A stretch of 64,000 bases of DNA from Fen-1298 sp050015675 (GTDB lineage: Bacteria > Bacteroidota > Ignavibacteria > UBA10030), in contig JBEKAY010000010.1 in assembly GCA_050015675.1 (NCBI GenBank), forward strand, positions 1-64,000, written 5' to 3'. Below, in pieces: positions 1 through 7,832 of this stretch (the stretch's first letter is position 1; each line of letters starts with the position of its first letter). A program made the position numbers and the translations under genes. A model generated the notes under the pieces. It ran no database searches and was not told the origin of the DNA. It saw only the letters and a program-made list of their open reading frames with translations.

Positions 1-970
1 TCTCTTAATTGCAAAAGTAAAATCAACGTATGTTGATAGAACAGAATTGTCTGAAGCAATTCATTACGTCCAGCTTGCTTCAATAAGAAATCTTGATGGA
101 TCGCTTACTTTTCCAGATAATTACAATCTTGATTATTGGTTCTTGCCAACAACCGTTGCTGAACTCACATCAATCATTAGAGTAATCAAAGAATGTGAGC
201 TTACGCATCGCTTCTCTTCCGATGTTCTTGATGTGCTAAAGGTTGCGTTTTCCGGAAGTGTAAGAGATGTCATGCTTACATATCGGAACGAAGTCCGTCT
301 TCGGAGAATGGAACCAGACGGCCTTAAACGGTTTCATCCTAAATCGTTTGATTCGTTTGCATCACGGGGTAAACTTGCTATCGACCGTATTCCCAATCTG
401 CCAAAGTCTGCGCATCCCAAAGTAATAGAATCTCCTGTTCAGAACCTTCCATTTGAAGATGAGGAATTTCATTCAATCATTTGCTCTCCACCTTACGGAG
501 ATGAGCGTAACGGTGTTTCCTATCTTCAATTTTCAAAGTATATGTTATACTGGCTTGGGTTCTCACGAGAAGAAGTAATCATGTCCAGAAAGAAAACTCT
601 AGGTTCCTCTTCGGCGACTATTGAACTTCCTTCAATAACTCTTGAGCGTGCAACGAAAGCCATCGACAGAAAAGACAAGGACGATAATTGGCTGAATTTT
701 TATAGAGAGTATTATCAAGGTCTTGCTCAAATAGCGCGTGTAACTCGCGAGTATATCATCATCGTTATTGGCAACAGGGTTCTCAAGCAAACCATAATTG
801 AAAATGGAAAAGTGACGGTCGAATTAATGGATAGTCTCGGAGTCAAACTCTTTAAACATCAACAGAGAACCCTTCCATCCAAAAGGCTCCCTAAGTTACG
901 CAGAGAAGATAACCATGGTTATGGAGGAGCAATAAACAAAGAAGATATTCTAATTTTCACTCGAAAGTAA
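1..970 (+). CDS. DNA methyltransferase, C-terminal part (cut by left edge)
   Basis: The reading frame is open to the left edge, so the N-terminus lies outside the window; the first possible internal start is a TTG at 47. The visible part carries SPPYGDERNG (about 480-515 nt), the motif IV (S/D-P-P-Y) of amino-methyltransferases acting on N4-cytosine or N6-adenine in DNA. The motif is followed by an aromatic-rich segment (YLQFSKYMLYWLG). The SAM-binding FxGxG motif is not in the visible part and may lie upstream, or the protein may have permuted motifs. The next gene starts 6 bp downstream and resembles a type II restriction endonuclease, so this is probably the modification half of a restriction-modification pair. 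A TRM11-like RNA methyltransferase is a less likely alternative. Confidence 0.7.
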   Translation, partial: LLIAKVKSTYVDRTELSEAIHYVQLASIRNLDGSLTFPDNYNLDYWFLPTTVAELTSIIRVIKECELTHRFSSDVLDVLKVAFSGSVRDVMLTYRNEVRLRRMEPDGLKRFHPKSFDSFASRGKLAIDRIPNLPKSAHPKVIESPVQNLPFEDEEFHSIICSPPYGDERNGVSYLQFSKYMLYWLGFSREEVIMSRKKTLGSSSATIELPSITLERATKAIDRKDKDDNWLNFYREYYQGLAQIARVTREYIIIVIGNRVLKQTIIENGKVTVELMDSLGVKLFKHQQRTLPSKRLPKLRREDNHGYGGAINKEDILIFTRK

Positions 971-976
971 AACTCG

Positions 977-1726
977 ATGACCGATCAAGAACTTGACAAG
1001 ATAAAACAACTGCTTCTAATATTGCTCGAGGCTACAGAAATGAAAAGCATTAAGCAATGGGCGCTTCAAGTTGTGTTTCAATATAGCCTTGAAAGGTTTC
1101 CAGATGTTAATGGAGCAGAACTGTGGACATGCATAAAGAAAATCTATACCGAGAGCCTGAGAACGTCTTTCCCAAACCAGGAAGAACCCGGTCAATCATA
1201 TCGACGTGCAAGTGGTGATGCCTTTGAGACTTATTTGATCGAATATCTAAACAACATTCCTGCGTTAGAAAAATCAGGTATTCGAGCGATCCGACTTAAA
1301 GGTGAATCGTTCAACAATTTTATCAATTCTCTCGATCTTTCAGCAGATGAAATGAGAGAGAAGGACATTGACATCTTTCTGCAGGGGATAACGAAATCTG
1401 GAATAGTAAAGATCTTTGGTGCATTATTTCCAAAGGCGAGTTACGCAGAAAGAATTCGTGCTGATGAAGGTGCAAGTCGTAAGTTAATGTCTAAGGGTTT
1501 ACTTTGTCTAACTGTGACCTTAGATGCACGTAATGAGTTGGGTACAGAAGAAAATCCCTCGGTAAAAAGACGTACGATAAACAATGGTGGATTTGATGCC
1601 TGCTTTTCATTCAATCGTGAATCTAAAGAAGGTGGCAGGATTAAAGTTGTTGATCCAAGAAAAAAAACATCCTCCGCAAATAATTTAGTAAAAATAATAC
1701 TCGATTCATGGTCATCAATTAAATAA
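977..1726 (+). CDS. putative type II restriction endonuclease
   Basis: A 249-aa soluble protein starting at ATG 977, only 6 bp after the methyltransferase stop, which implies co-transcription. Features seen are YRRASGDAFE (about residues 75-84), EKDIDIFL (about 134-141), and KASYAERIRADEG followed by a hydrophobic strand. The D...K-x-S-x-x-E-R pattern is typical of several PD-(D/E)XK type II enzymes, where D, the acidic residue and K form the metal site and the ER helix supports recognition; BsaWI/Cfr10I-like families show it. Assignment as the cognate nuclease rests on this pattern plus the neighbouring SPPY methyltransferase. The recognition sequence cannot be inferred. It could also be an uncharacterised methyltransferase-associated protein. 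Confidence 0.55.
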   Translation: MTDQELDKIKQLLLILLEATEMKSIKQWALQVVFQYSLERFPDVNGAELWTCIKKIYTESLRTSFPNQEEPGQSYRRASGDAFETYLIEYLNNIPALEKSGIRAIRLKGESFNNFINSLDLSADEMREKDIDIFLQGITKSGIVKIFGALFPKASYAERIRADEGASRKLMSKGLLCLTVTLDARNELGTEENPSVKRRTINNGGFDACFSFNRESKEGGRIKVVDPRKKTSSANNLVKIILDSWSSIK

Positions 1727-1740
1727 AGAAATAAAATCTT

Positions 1741-2766
1741 ATGGGACTCTTTTCAATGTTTTCTGCCGACCTTGCCATCGACCTTGGCACGGCAAACACT
1801 GTTATATGGATGAAGGGCAAGGGCATCATTCTTAATGAACCCTCCATTGTCGCGTTCGACCGGAACACGAAGCGCATCATCGCCATCGGCAATGAAGCGC
1901 GCGCGATGCTCGGCCGCACTCATAAAGACATCCGCACTATTCGTCCGATGAAAGATGGCGTAATTGCGGATTTTGAAATCGCGGAAGGCATGCTGCGCGA
2001 ATTCATAAAAAAAATCAGCGCGGGCTGGGTGCCAAGCAGACGCATCATTGTGTCGGTACCATCCGGAATTACGGAGGTAGAAAAACGCGCTGTACGCGAT
2101 TCTGCTGAACACGCAGGCGCAAAAGAAGTTCACTTACTTGCCGAACCAATGGCGGCGGCAATCGGTATCGGACTCGATGTTGATGCGCCTGTCGGCAATA
2201 TGGTTGTCGATATCGGCGGCGGCACAACAGAAATTGCCGTCATCGCACTGTCCGGTATCGTGAACGAAGAGTCGCGGCGGGTGGCAGGTGACGAGATGAA
2301 CAACGCCATCATTCAATTCTTCAAACGCAATCACAACATCCTGATAGGTGAACGGACAGCGGAAGCGATTAAGTGCGAGGTCGGCTCTGCGATGCCATTG
2401 AAAGAAGAAATTACGATTCAGGTAAAGGGGCGCGACCTCGTGAACGGCGTACCGAAAACAACAGAAGTCAGTTCTGTAGAAATTCGCGAAGCATTGAACG
2501 AACCGATTGCTCAAATTGTCGAAGGGGTCAAAGTCACATTAGAGCGAACTCCGCCTGAACTTTCTGCCGATATTCTTGACCGGGGCATTATGCTCACCGG
2601 CGGCGGTGCGTTGTTGAAAGGTCTTGATGAACGGCTTCGCCTTGAGACAAATCTTCCCGTACACGTTGCCGAAGAACCATTACTCGCTGTTGTGCGCGGC
2701 ACTGGTAAGGTTATGGAAAACATGGATAAATATTCCAAGGTGTTGTTGAAGGGAAAGAGGTACTAA
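1741..2766 (+). CDS. mreB: rod shape-determining protein MreB
   Basis: A 341-aa actin homologue of the usual MreB length. It polymerises on the inner face of the membrane and guides elongation-phase peptidoglycan synthesis. Nucleotide-binding signatures are clear: DLGTANT (14-20, phosphate 1), DIGGGTTEIAV (about 156-166, phosphate 2) and TGGGALLKGLDE (about 285-296, adenosine). The N-terminal MGLFSMFSADLA can form a membrane-associated amphipathic helix. The ATG lies 14 bp after the preceding gene and has no strong Shine-Dalgarno site. mreC follows after an inserted S23-like gene. mreD, pbp2 and rodA do not follow mreC here, unlike many mre operons. Confidence 0.97.
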   Translation: MGLFSMFSADLAIDLGTANTVIWMKGKGIILNEPSIVAFDRNTKRIIAIGNEARAMLGRTHKDIRTIRPMKDGVIADFEIAEGMLREFIKKISAGWVPSRRIIVSVPSGITEVEKRAVRDSAEHAGAKEVHLLAEPMAAAIGIGLDVDAPVGNMVVDIGGGTTEIAVIALSGIVNEESRRVAGDEMNNAIIQFFKRNHNILIGERTAEAIKCEVGSAMPLKEEITIQVKGRDLVNGVPKTTEVSSVEIREALNEPIAQIVEGVKVTLERTPPELSADILDRGIMLTGGGALLKGLDERLRLETNLPVHVAEEPLLAVVRGTGKVMENMDKYSKVLLKGKRY

Positions 2767-2779
2767 TAAATTCGAATTG

Positions 2780-3135
2780 ATGACGATGACATCTAATGAA
2801 TCGAAGAAAAGAACTAAGAAATTTGCGATTGATATTATTCATTTAGTTGATTCATTATCTTTAGATCGAACAATCAGCATATTTGGGAAACAACTTATTA
2901 GAGCATCAACTTCCGTTGGAGCAAACTATCATGCAGCATGCAGGCGCGCTCCAAAGCCGATTTCATATCAAAGATTACAATTGTTGAAGAAGAAGCTAAC
3001 GAATGCCAATATTGGATCGAATTGTTATCTGAGACAGGAAAATCTAATTCTGAGTCAACTCAAACGTTGCTAAAGGAAGCAGGAGAGCTGACAGCAATCT
3101 TTACATCAACCGGAAAAACTGCAAAACGTAAATAA
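2780..3135 (+). pseudogene. four-helix-bundle (S23-like) protein, frameshifted
   Basis: The first frame, from ATG 2780 (or 2786), encodes a typical S23/23S rRNA-intervening-sequence family N-terminus ending in ASTSVGANYHAACR. The expected continuation ARSKADFISKITIVEEEANE is in the +1 frame from about 2944 and runs to a stop at 3133-3135. A one-base loss in the agg(g)cgcg tract near 2942-2948 accounts for the switch. Restored, the protein would be about 118 aa, normal for these small helical-bundle proteins whose function is unclear. It sits between mreB and mreC, a position that looks like an insertion. A sequencing error in the short G/C tract is an alternative to a true mutation. Confidence 0.8.
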
Positions 3136-3138
3136 TTA

Positions 3139-3175
3139 TTAATCCGAAATTCAAAATTCGAAATCCGCAATTAGA
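3139..3175. repeat. A+T-rich short repetitive spacer
   Basis: Between the S23-like remnant and mreC lies a run of near-repeated units of the type (c)cgaaattc/aaaattcgaaat. Low-complexity spacers of this kind commonly border S23-like insertions in FCB-group genomes (recollection of genome patterns, not verified here). No promoter is evident within it. Confidence 0.35.
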
Positions 3176-3177
3176 AG

Positions 3178-4017
3178 ATGCTTCAACGACTATACGACAT
3201 TCTGTACGAGTTCCGAGAGTATGCTATCCTCGCTGTCTTAATTGTTACATCCTTCATTCTAATGGCATTGAATGACAATTCGCAGATCAAACAGGCTCGC
3301 GCTATTTCAACAGTTATCTTTGGCGTGGTACAGGAACAACTTAGTTTTATTCCTACATACTTTGGGCTGAGAGCAGAGAATGAACTTCTTCATCACATCA
3401 ACATTGAACTTGCCGATGAAGCACAACGGCTCCGCGAAGCGAAACTCGAAAACCTCCGTCTGCGGCAATTACTCGGGTTAAAAAGCCAACTACCTTACAA
3501 GTTGATTGCAGCTCGCATTGTCAATAAGAATCTTACTCTCTTGCGTAACACGATCACAGTCAATGTTGGCTCAAGTGACAGCGTACAACAATATATGCCG
3601 GTGGTGAGCGAGAGCGGATTGATCGGCATCGTCACAGCCGTGACCATGCATTACTCTACTATTAATATTCTTTTAAATACAGAATTTCGGGTAAGCGGCA
3701 AGGTGCAACGTAGCCGCATAGATGGAATTGTTATGTGGGATGGAAAAACGCTCAGTCTCAAGAATGTTCCAAAAATGCGCGACGTCAATGTGGGTGACGT
3801 TGTTACAACATCTGAATACAGCAATACTTTTCCACAAGATATTCGTATTGGTGTGGTCAGCGATGTACGCGAACAACCAAGTTCGCTTTTCAAATCCATC
3901 ACAATTGAACCTGGTGTTGACTTTGTGAAATTAGAAACAGTGTTTGTGATGGCTTATGCCCAAGATAAAGAGCGGGTCGAACTCGAACAACGGATGGGTC
4001 CACGAGTCGGGAAGTAA
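3178..4017 (+). CDS. mreC: rod shape-determining protein MreC
   Basis: A 279-aa bitopic membrane protein linking MreB to the periplasmic cell-wall synthesis machinery. It has one N-terminal membrane segment (about residues 16-32, YAILAVLIVTSFILMAL), a charged helical or coiled-coil stretch (about 62-100, rich in E, L and R) and a C-terminal beta-rich MreC core. The core includes MPVVSESGLIGIVTAV and DVNVGDVVTTSEYSNTFP, typical of the family. It begins at ATG 3178 directly after the A+T-rich spacer and is in mreB orientation. Downstream is a glycosyltransferase rather than mreD. Confidence 0.93.
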   Translation: MLQRLYDILYEFREYAILAVLIVTSFILMALNDNSQIKQARAISTVIFGVVQEQLSFIPTYFGLRAENELLHHINIELADEAQRLREAKLENLRLRQLLGLKSQLPYKLIAARIVNKNLTLLRNTITVNVGSSDSVQQYMPVVSESGLIGIVTAVTMHYSTINILLNTEFRVSGKVQRSRIDGIVMWDGKTLSLKNVPKMRDVNVGDVVTTSEYSNTFPQDIRIGVVSDVREQPSSLFKSITIEPGVDFVKLETVFVMAYAQDKERVELEQRMGPRVGK

Positions 4018-4099
4018 TCCTCTTCCTCTACCTTGCATATTGCTCGTTTTTCCGTTACTTTAATTCCGAAAATTAAAACGAACACCGGCGAACTTACCA

Positions 4100-5071
4100 A
4101 TGGCAAAGCTAAACGCAAAACAATCTCGGGCAATCTATATTCCGCATATTTCCATCATTGTTCCTCTTCTTAATGAAGAAGAATCCCTGCGCGAACTATT
4201 CTCGCTTATTAGTGAAACGATGCGTCGGGTTAAGATGTCTTATGAAATCATCTTTGTTGATGACGGTAGTACCGATAAATCATTCGAAGTGTTAACTGCG
4301 TTGCATACAGAAAATCCGAAAATTATTAAAGCAATTCGCTTTCGGCGAAACTTTGGAAAATCTGCGGCGCTTTCGGCAGGATTCAAAAAGGCGCAAGGTG
4401 AATTCATCATCACAATGGATGCAGACTTGCAAGACGATCCGAATGAAATTCCGTCGCTCATCGAAACACTTGGAGATTCCTACGATTTAGTGTCGGGCTG
4501 GAAAAAGAAAAGACACGATTCCATCATTTTCACATTACCATCGCAGATCGCCAACACCATCACAAGCAAAATGACGGGACTGCGTATTCATGATTTGAAT
4601 TGCGGGTTGAAAGTGTATCGTAAAATTGTGGTAAAGGAATTGAAACTTTACGGCGACTTGTATCGCTATATTCCAATTTTGGCGCATCAGGCAGGATTCA
4701 AGATCGGTGAGAAAATCGTTCAGCATCATCCGCGAAAGTACGGTCACTCAAAATATACTGTCGGAAAATTTTATCGCGGCTTTCTTGATTTATTGACGAT
4801 TCTTTTCACAGCAAAATACATTCGCCGCCCTTTGCATCTCTTTGGTGTTTGGGGATTGATTTCATTTCTCATCGGTGCTGTTATTGACGGCTGGTTGATT
4901 TTCGAGAGATTGTTAGGAGAAACCTCTTTAAGCAACCGTCCGCTCTTTATGGTAGGGTTTTTGTTCATCATTATCGGAATCCAATTCATCTCTCTCGGTT
5001 TGTTGGGCGAGATGATTTCGCGGCACGAACGAAATGAAGAAACGTACACGGTTAGTGAAACCTTACAATGA
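4100..5071 (+). CDS. family 2 glycosyltransferase, polyprenyl-phosphate type
   Basis: A 323-aa GT-A enzyme resembling DPM1/GtrB/ArnC-like proteins that load a sugar from a nucleotide donor onto a polyprenyl phosphate carrier. HISIIVPLLNEEESL (about 17-31) and EIIFVDDGSTDKS (about 48-60) form the nucleotide-binding start of the fold. MDADLQDDP (about 105-113) holds the metal-binding D-x-D. Two C-terminal hydrophobic helices (about 248-270 and 283-306) anchor it in the membrane, as in the GtrB group. It opens the polysaccharide locus and may be transcribed with mreBC. The exact sugar cannot be deduced. Confidence 0.88.
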   Translation: MAKLNAKQSRAIYIPHISIIVPLLNEEESLRELFSLISETMRRVKMSYEIIFVDDGSTDKSFEVLTALHTENPKIIKAIRFRRNFGKSAALSAGFKKAQGEFIITMDADLQDDPNEIPSLIETLGDSYDLVSGWKKKRHDSIIFTLPSQIANTITSKMTGLRIHDLNCGLKVYRKIVVKELKLYGDLYRYIPILAHQAGFKIGEKIVQHHPRKYGHSKYTVGKFYRGFLDLLTILFTAKYIRRPLHLFGVWGLISFLIGAVIDGWLIFERLLGETSLSNRPLFMVGFLFIIIGIQFISLGLLGEMISRHERNEETYTVSETLQ

Positions 5072-5131
5072 AGAATTTTTATAGGGAGCCTGTCATGTCA
5101 GTCCGATTGGAAAAATCGCTTTTACAGAGCC

Positions 5132-5166
5132 TAAAATAATGAATCCTTAATTATTTTAATTTTTCA
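5132..5166 (+). terminator. A+T-rich hairpin followed by T tract
   Basis: TAAAATAAT (5132-5140) and ATTATTTTA (5150-5158) form a perfect 9-bp inverted repeat with a 9-nt loop, followed by ATTTTT. It lies 60 bp after the glycosyltransferase stop in a 289-bp gene-free stretch. It would serve as a weak intrinsic terminator for the mre-glycosyltransferase transcript. The stem is only A/T, so stability is doubtful. Confidence 0.4.
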
Positions 5167-5360
5167 GAGGTCTCTGCATGACAATCTTGCCTTTTAGTAT
5201 TATTAAAATATTTATACGAACGCGAAAATTTAATTCCTATGCGTAATTATATATACTTGCACCTTATCTTTTTTTTATATCCCTTATCTGAATTCGGATT
5301 TGATGAAAAATATTTTGCGTGTAACTCTACAATTAATAAAACTATGGTAGAAAGGTATTT

Positions 5361-5930
5361 ATGGATTTTTCTTTAATATATCGAAGTAAAATTGTTATAA
5401 AAGCTTTTAATGGTTGGATTCATAAAACCGATAAAGTATTGGATATAGGATGCGGGAATGCGGTCGTGGCCGAAGAATTGAGAAATTATTTTGGTTGCCC
5501 TATTGTGGGAACAGACATTATAGATTACCGCGAAAGAAATATCGATTTTAAAATGATGAATTATGAAAATAAATTACCATTTGGAAATAATGAGTTTGAT
5601 ATAAGTCTATTTGTGGATTCTTTGCACCATTGCAACTACCAATCAGAATTGTTGCAGGAAGCGAGCAGGGTTTCAAAGAAAATTTTGATTTTTGAAGCTA
5701 AGCCAACTTTGCTGGCCAAAATATTAGACTGGGGGCTAAACCAGATACATAATAAAGATATGAATATACCGTTTAGCATGAAAACACTTGATAAGTGGTG
5801 CGACTATTTTAAAGAGTTAGACTTTGATTTTGAGTATCGAGAAATCAAAAAACCGTCTTTCTGGTATCCATTTATTAACTTTGCTTTTATGCTGAAACAA
5901 AAAAATGGAAAGCAAAAAGGAACAAAATGA
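5361..5930 (+). CDS. class I SAM-dependent methyltransferase
   Basis: A 189-aa Methyltransf_11-type protein. Motif I is VLDIGCGNAVVAEEL (about 27-41). GTDIIDYRE (about 51-59) gives the acidic ribose contact, and PFGNNEFDISLFVDSLHH (about 73-90) is the post-II/motif IV region. The ATG at 5361 is preceded by gaaagg. The gene is clearly more A+T-rich than mreB or the downstream cluster, which suggests later acquisition. Its stop overlaps the next start (ATGA), so the two are translationally coupled. The substrate is unknown, plausibly a glycan or lipid-linked sugar. Confidence 0.82.
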   Translation: MDFSLIYRSKIVIKAFNGWIHKTDKVLDIGCGNAVVAEELRNYFGCPIVGTDIIDYRERNIDFKMMNYENKLPFGNNEFDISLFVDSLHHCNYQSELLQEASRVSKKILIFEAKPTLLAKILDWGLNQIHNKDMNIPFSMKTLDKWCDYFKELDFDFEYREIKKPSFWYPFINFAFMLKQKNGKQKGTK

Positions 5931-7252
5931 AAAAGAAAAGATTCTTTAAGCAGTGCGTCATAGAATTTTTGGAATATAGCATTATGCCCGATAAAAAGAT
6001 CCTCATTATAGGAGGCAATGTTGGGGAAAACGCTGCCTGCCTTAAGCCCTCGTATAGCGTTGAACTTTTTGATCCAAATATAAAGGATATGGATATACCG
6101 GCAAAAGCGGACAATCCCGATATTATATTTGTAAAGAGTTCCGTACTTGACTTCGAAAGTGATGTTGTTTTTGACTATATCATATTTTATGAAAGCCTGA
6201 ATTATGAGGGCGATCTTTATAAAATATTCACAAAACTGAAGAGATTGATGCATAGAGATACCAAGATATTTGTCCTAGAGGTGAACCCGCTGCTTTTGTT
6301 CGTGCTTAAGATTTTACATGCCCTGGGTTTAATCACGCCTCCCCTGAGCCGGAACATGCTGGCGTTGGGGGATTTGGAGAACCTTGTAAACGTATTTGGA
6401 TTCGATACTTTAGATCAGGGATATAGACTTCTTGTGCCCTTCAAGCTTATGGGTTTGCGGGACATTGTTAATTCCATCCTCGCGCGGATCCCGTACCTGC
6501 GGCATTTTTGCTTTGGTCAATACATCATATTTCGTCTGCATCCCCTCGAAGAAGGACACCAGAGCCTGTCATGTTCAGTGGTTGTTCCATGTTATAATGA
6601 GGAGGGGAATATTAGGGAATGTATATCCCGAATACCGAATTTCGGTTTATGGCGGGAGATAGTTGTAGTTAATGACGGCTCCAAAGACAGGACAGAGGCG
6701 ATTGTGCGCGAGATGATGAATGGAAGGTCTGATATAAGGTTAATAACCTATGAGAAAAATGGCGGAAAGGGGTATGCCGTAAACAGGGGATGGCAGGAAT
6801 CGAAGGGTGATGTCCTTATGATGCTTGATTGCGATTCCACTACGCCGCCCGAAGAAATGGTTCTCTTTCATGACGCGATTGAAAAAGGCGCTGAATTCGT
6901 AAACGGGACGCGGGTGATCTACCCCCGGGAGAAGCACTCCATACCTTTTCTCAACAGGTTGGGTGTATCTTTTTTTGCCCATTTAATCAGCTGGATAACT
7001 CAGAAAAGGATCACAGATACGTTTTGCGGTACCAAAGTATTTCTAAAAAAACACTGGAGCTATTTTCAGATCAAAGAATTTTTATGGGGCGATTGGGATC
7101 TGTTTTTTACTGCAGCCAGATACAGGATGAAGATGGTGGAGATCCCTGTTCATTATAAAACAAGAAAGTTCGGGGAGACAAAGATGAGGCCACTAAAGCA
7201 CGGCTCAATCCTGCTCCTAAAGTCAATGGAAGGTCTGAAGGTTATTAAATAA
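5927..7252 (+). CDS. fusion: methyltransferase-like domain plus family 2 glycosyltransferase
   Basis: A 441-aa protein with two parts. Residues 1 to about 205 resemble a methyltransferase fold: KKILIIGGNVGENAACL occupies the motif I position but lacks the usual acidic-x-G-x-G-x-G, so SAM binding is doubtful. Residues about 212-430 are a GT-A family 2 domain with CSVVVPCYNEEGNIRECI, EIVVVNDGSKDRTEAI, LMMLDCDSTTPPEE (D-x-D as DCD) and a DPM1-like tail. No C-terminal membrane pair is seen, but residues 120-135 are hydrophobic. It overlaps the upstream methyltransferase by 4 bp. The arrangement suggests coupled methylation and transfer in glycan assembly. Confidence 0.75.
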   Translation: MKKKRFFKQCVIEFLEYSIMPDKKILIIGGNVGENAACLKPSYSVELFDPNIKDMDIPAKADNPDIIFVKSSVLDFESDVVFDYIIFYESLNYEGDLYKIFTKLKRLMHRDTKIFVLEVNPLLLFVLKILHALGLITPPLSRNMLALGDLENLVNVFGFDTLDQGYRLLVPFKLMGLRDIVNSILARIPYLRHFCFGQYIIFRLHPLEEGHQSLSCSVVVPCYNEEGNIRECISRIPNFGLWREIVVVNDGSKDRTEAIVREMMNGRSDIRLITYEKNGGKGYAVNRGWQESKGDVLMMLDCDSTTPPEEMVLFHDAIEKGAEFVNGTRVIYPREKHSIPFLNRLGVSFFAHLISWITQKRITDTFCGTKVFLKKHWSYFQIKEFLWGDWDLFFTAARYRMKMVEIPVHYKTRKFGETKMRPLKHGSILLLKSMEGLKVIK

Positions 7253-7260
7253 TCCGATGA

Positions 7261-7497
7261 AAGATAACGTTATTCCGTGAACAAATACAGGCTTCCGAAA
7301 AGGAAATACAACGAAAATATATAAAATTTATCTCAGGCAATATTTGTAAACTGCGCCAAGGAATAAATATACAGGATGCAGGCTGCGATACCGGTTATCT
7401 AAACGGTCCATTTACCGTTGATTACAATATAACAGGCATGGATCTGAATCCCGTAAGAAGTATCCTCTTACCGGAAATGAAATTGTTAATCTGCTGA
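7261..7497 (+). pseudogene. methyltransferase remnant
   Basis: Directly after a TGA at 7258-7260 there is an open stretch of 78 codons without a credible start codon. It encodes a helical N-terminus, then INIQDAGCDTGYLNGPF and YNITGMDLNP, which match motif I (D-A-G-C-G-T-G-Y-L) and motif II of a class I SAM methyltransferase. It stops at 7495-7497, well before the rest of the fold. I read it as the decayed 5' part of a third methyltransferase gene. Its composition resembles the preceding two genes. Confidence 0.6.
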
Positions 7498-7832
7498 CCC
7501 TGTGGGATTGTCTCGGACAGCCCTTTAATGATGTTTCTTGTGAAAAGACAATTTTCAGATTTACTCTTATGGTGGTGGTTTCAGAACGAGAAATTTTGAA
7601 ATGAACTCTGTGCTGAGAACACATTGAGTTATCATTATCATTATCAGATTATGCTTGTCGTGATCCTTGCAGAAGTAGCGGTCCGGCGTGTTTATAGTTT
7701 GAAAGAACAAAGATTGTTCAATTGCGTCGAGGGATACCATGGTGGTCAGCATAGATTCAGAGGTATACCTATCTTGCTTATGAACGTAGTGTACAGATTA
7801 ATAATAAATGTGCAGAAATTAAAGGCGTTCGA
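7498..7832. other. gene-poor stretch with probable decayed coding sequence
   Basis: There is no convincing gene. A 70-codon frame (7624-7836, plus) ends in GIPILLMNVVYRLIINVQKL, which looks protein-like and may be the tail of a lost gene. It has no start signal, and its first half is low-complexity. It also overlaps the start of the next gene by 4 bp. Together with the methyltransferase remnant this marks a junction where the locus was rearranged. Confidence 0.4.

Noticed and set aside
5804..6253. 149-codon antisense frame across the methyltransferase/fusion junction
   Set aside because: A+T-rich and without domain features, opposite two well-supported genes.
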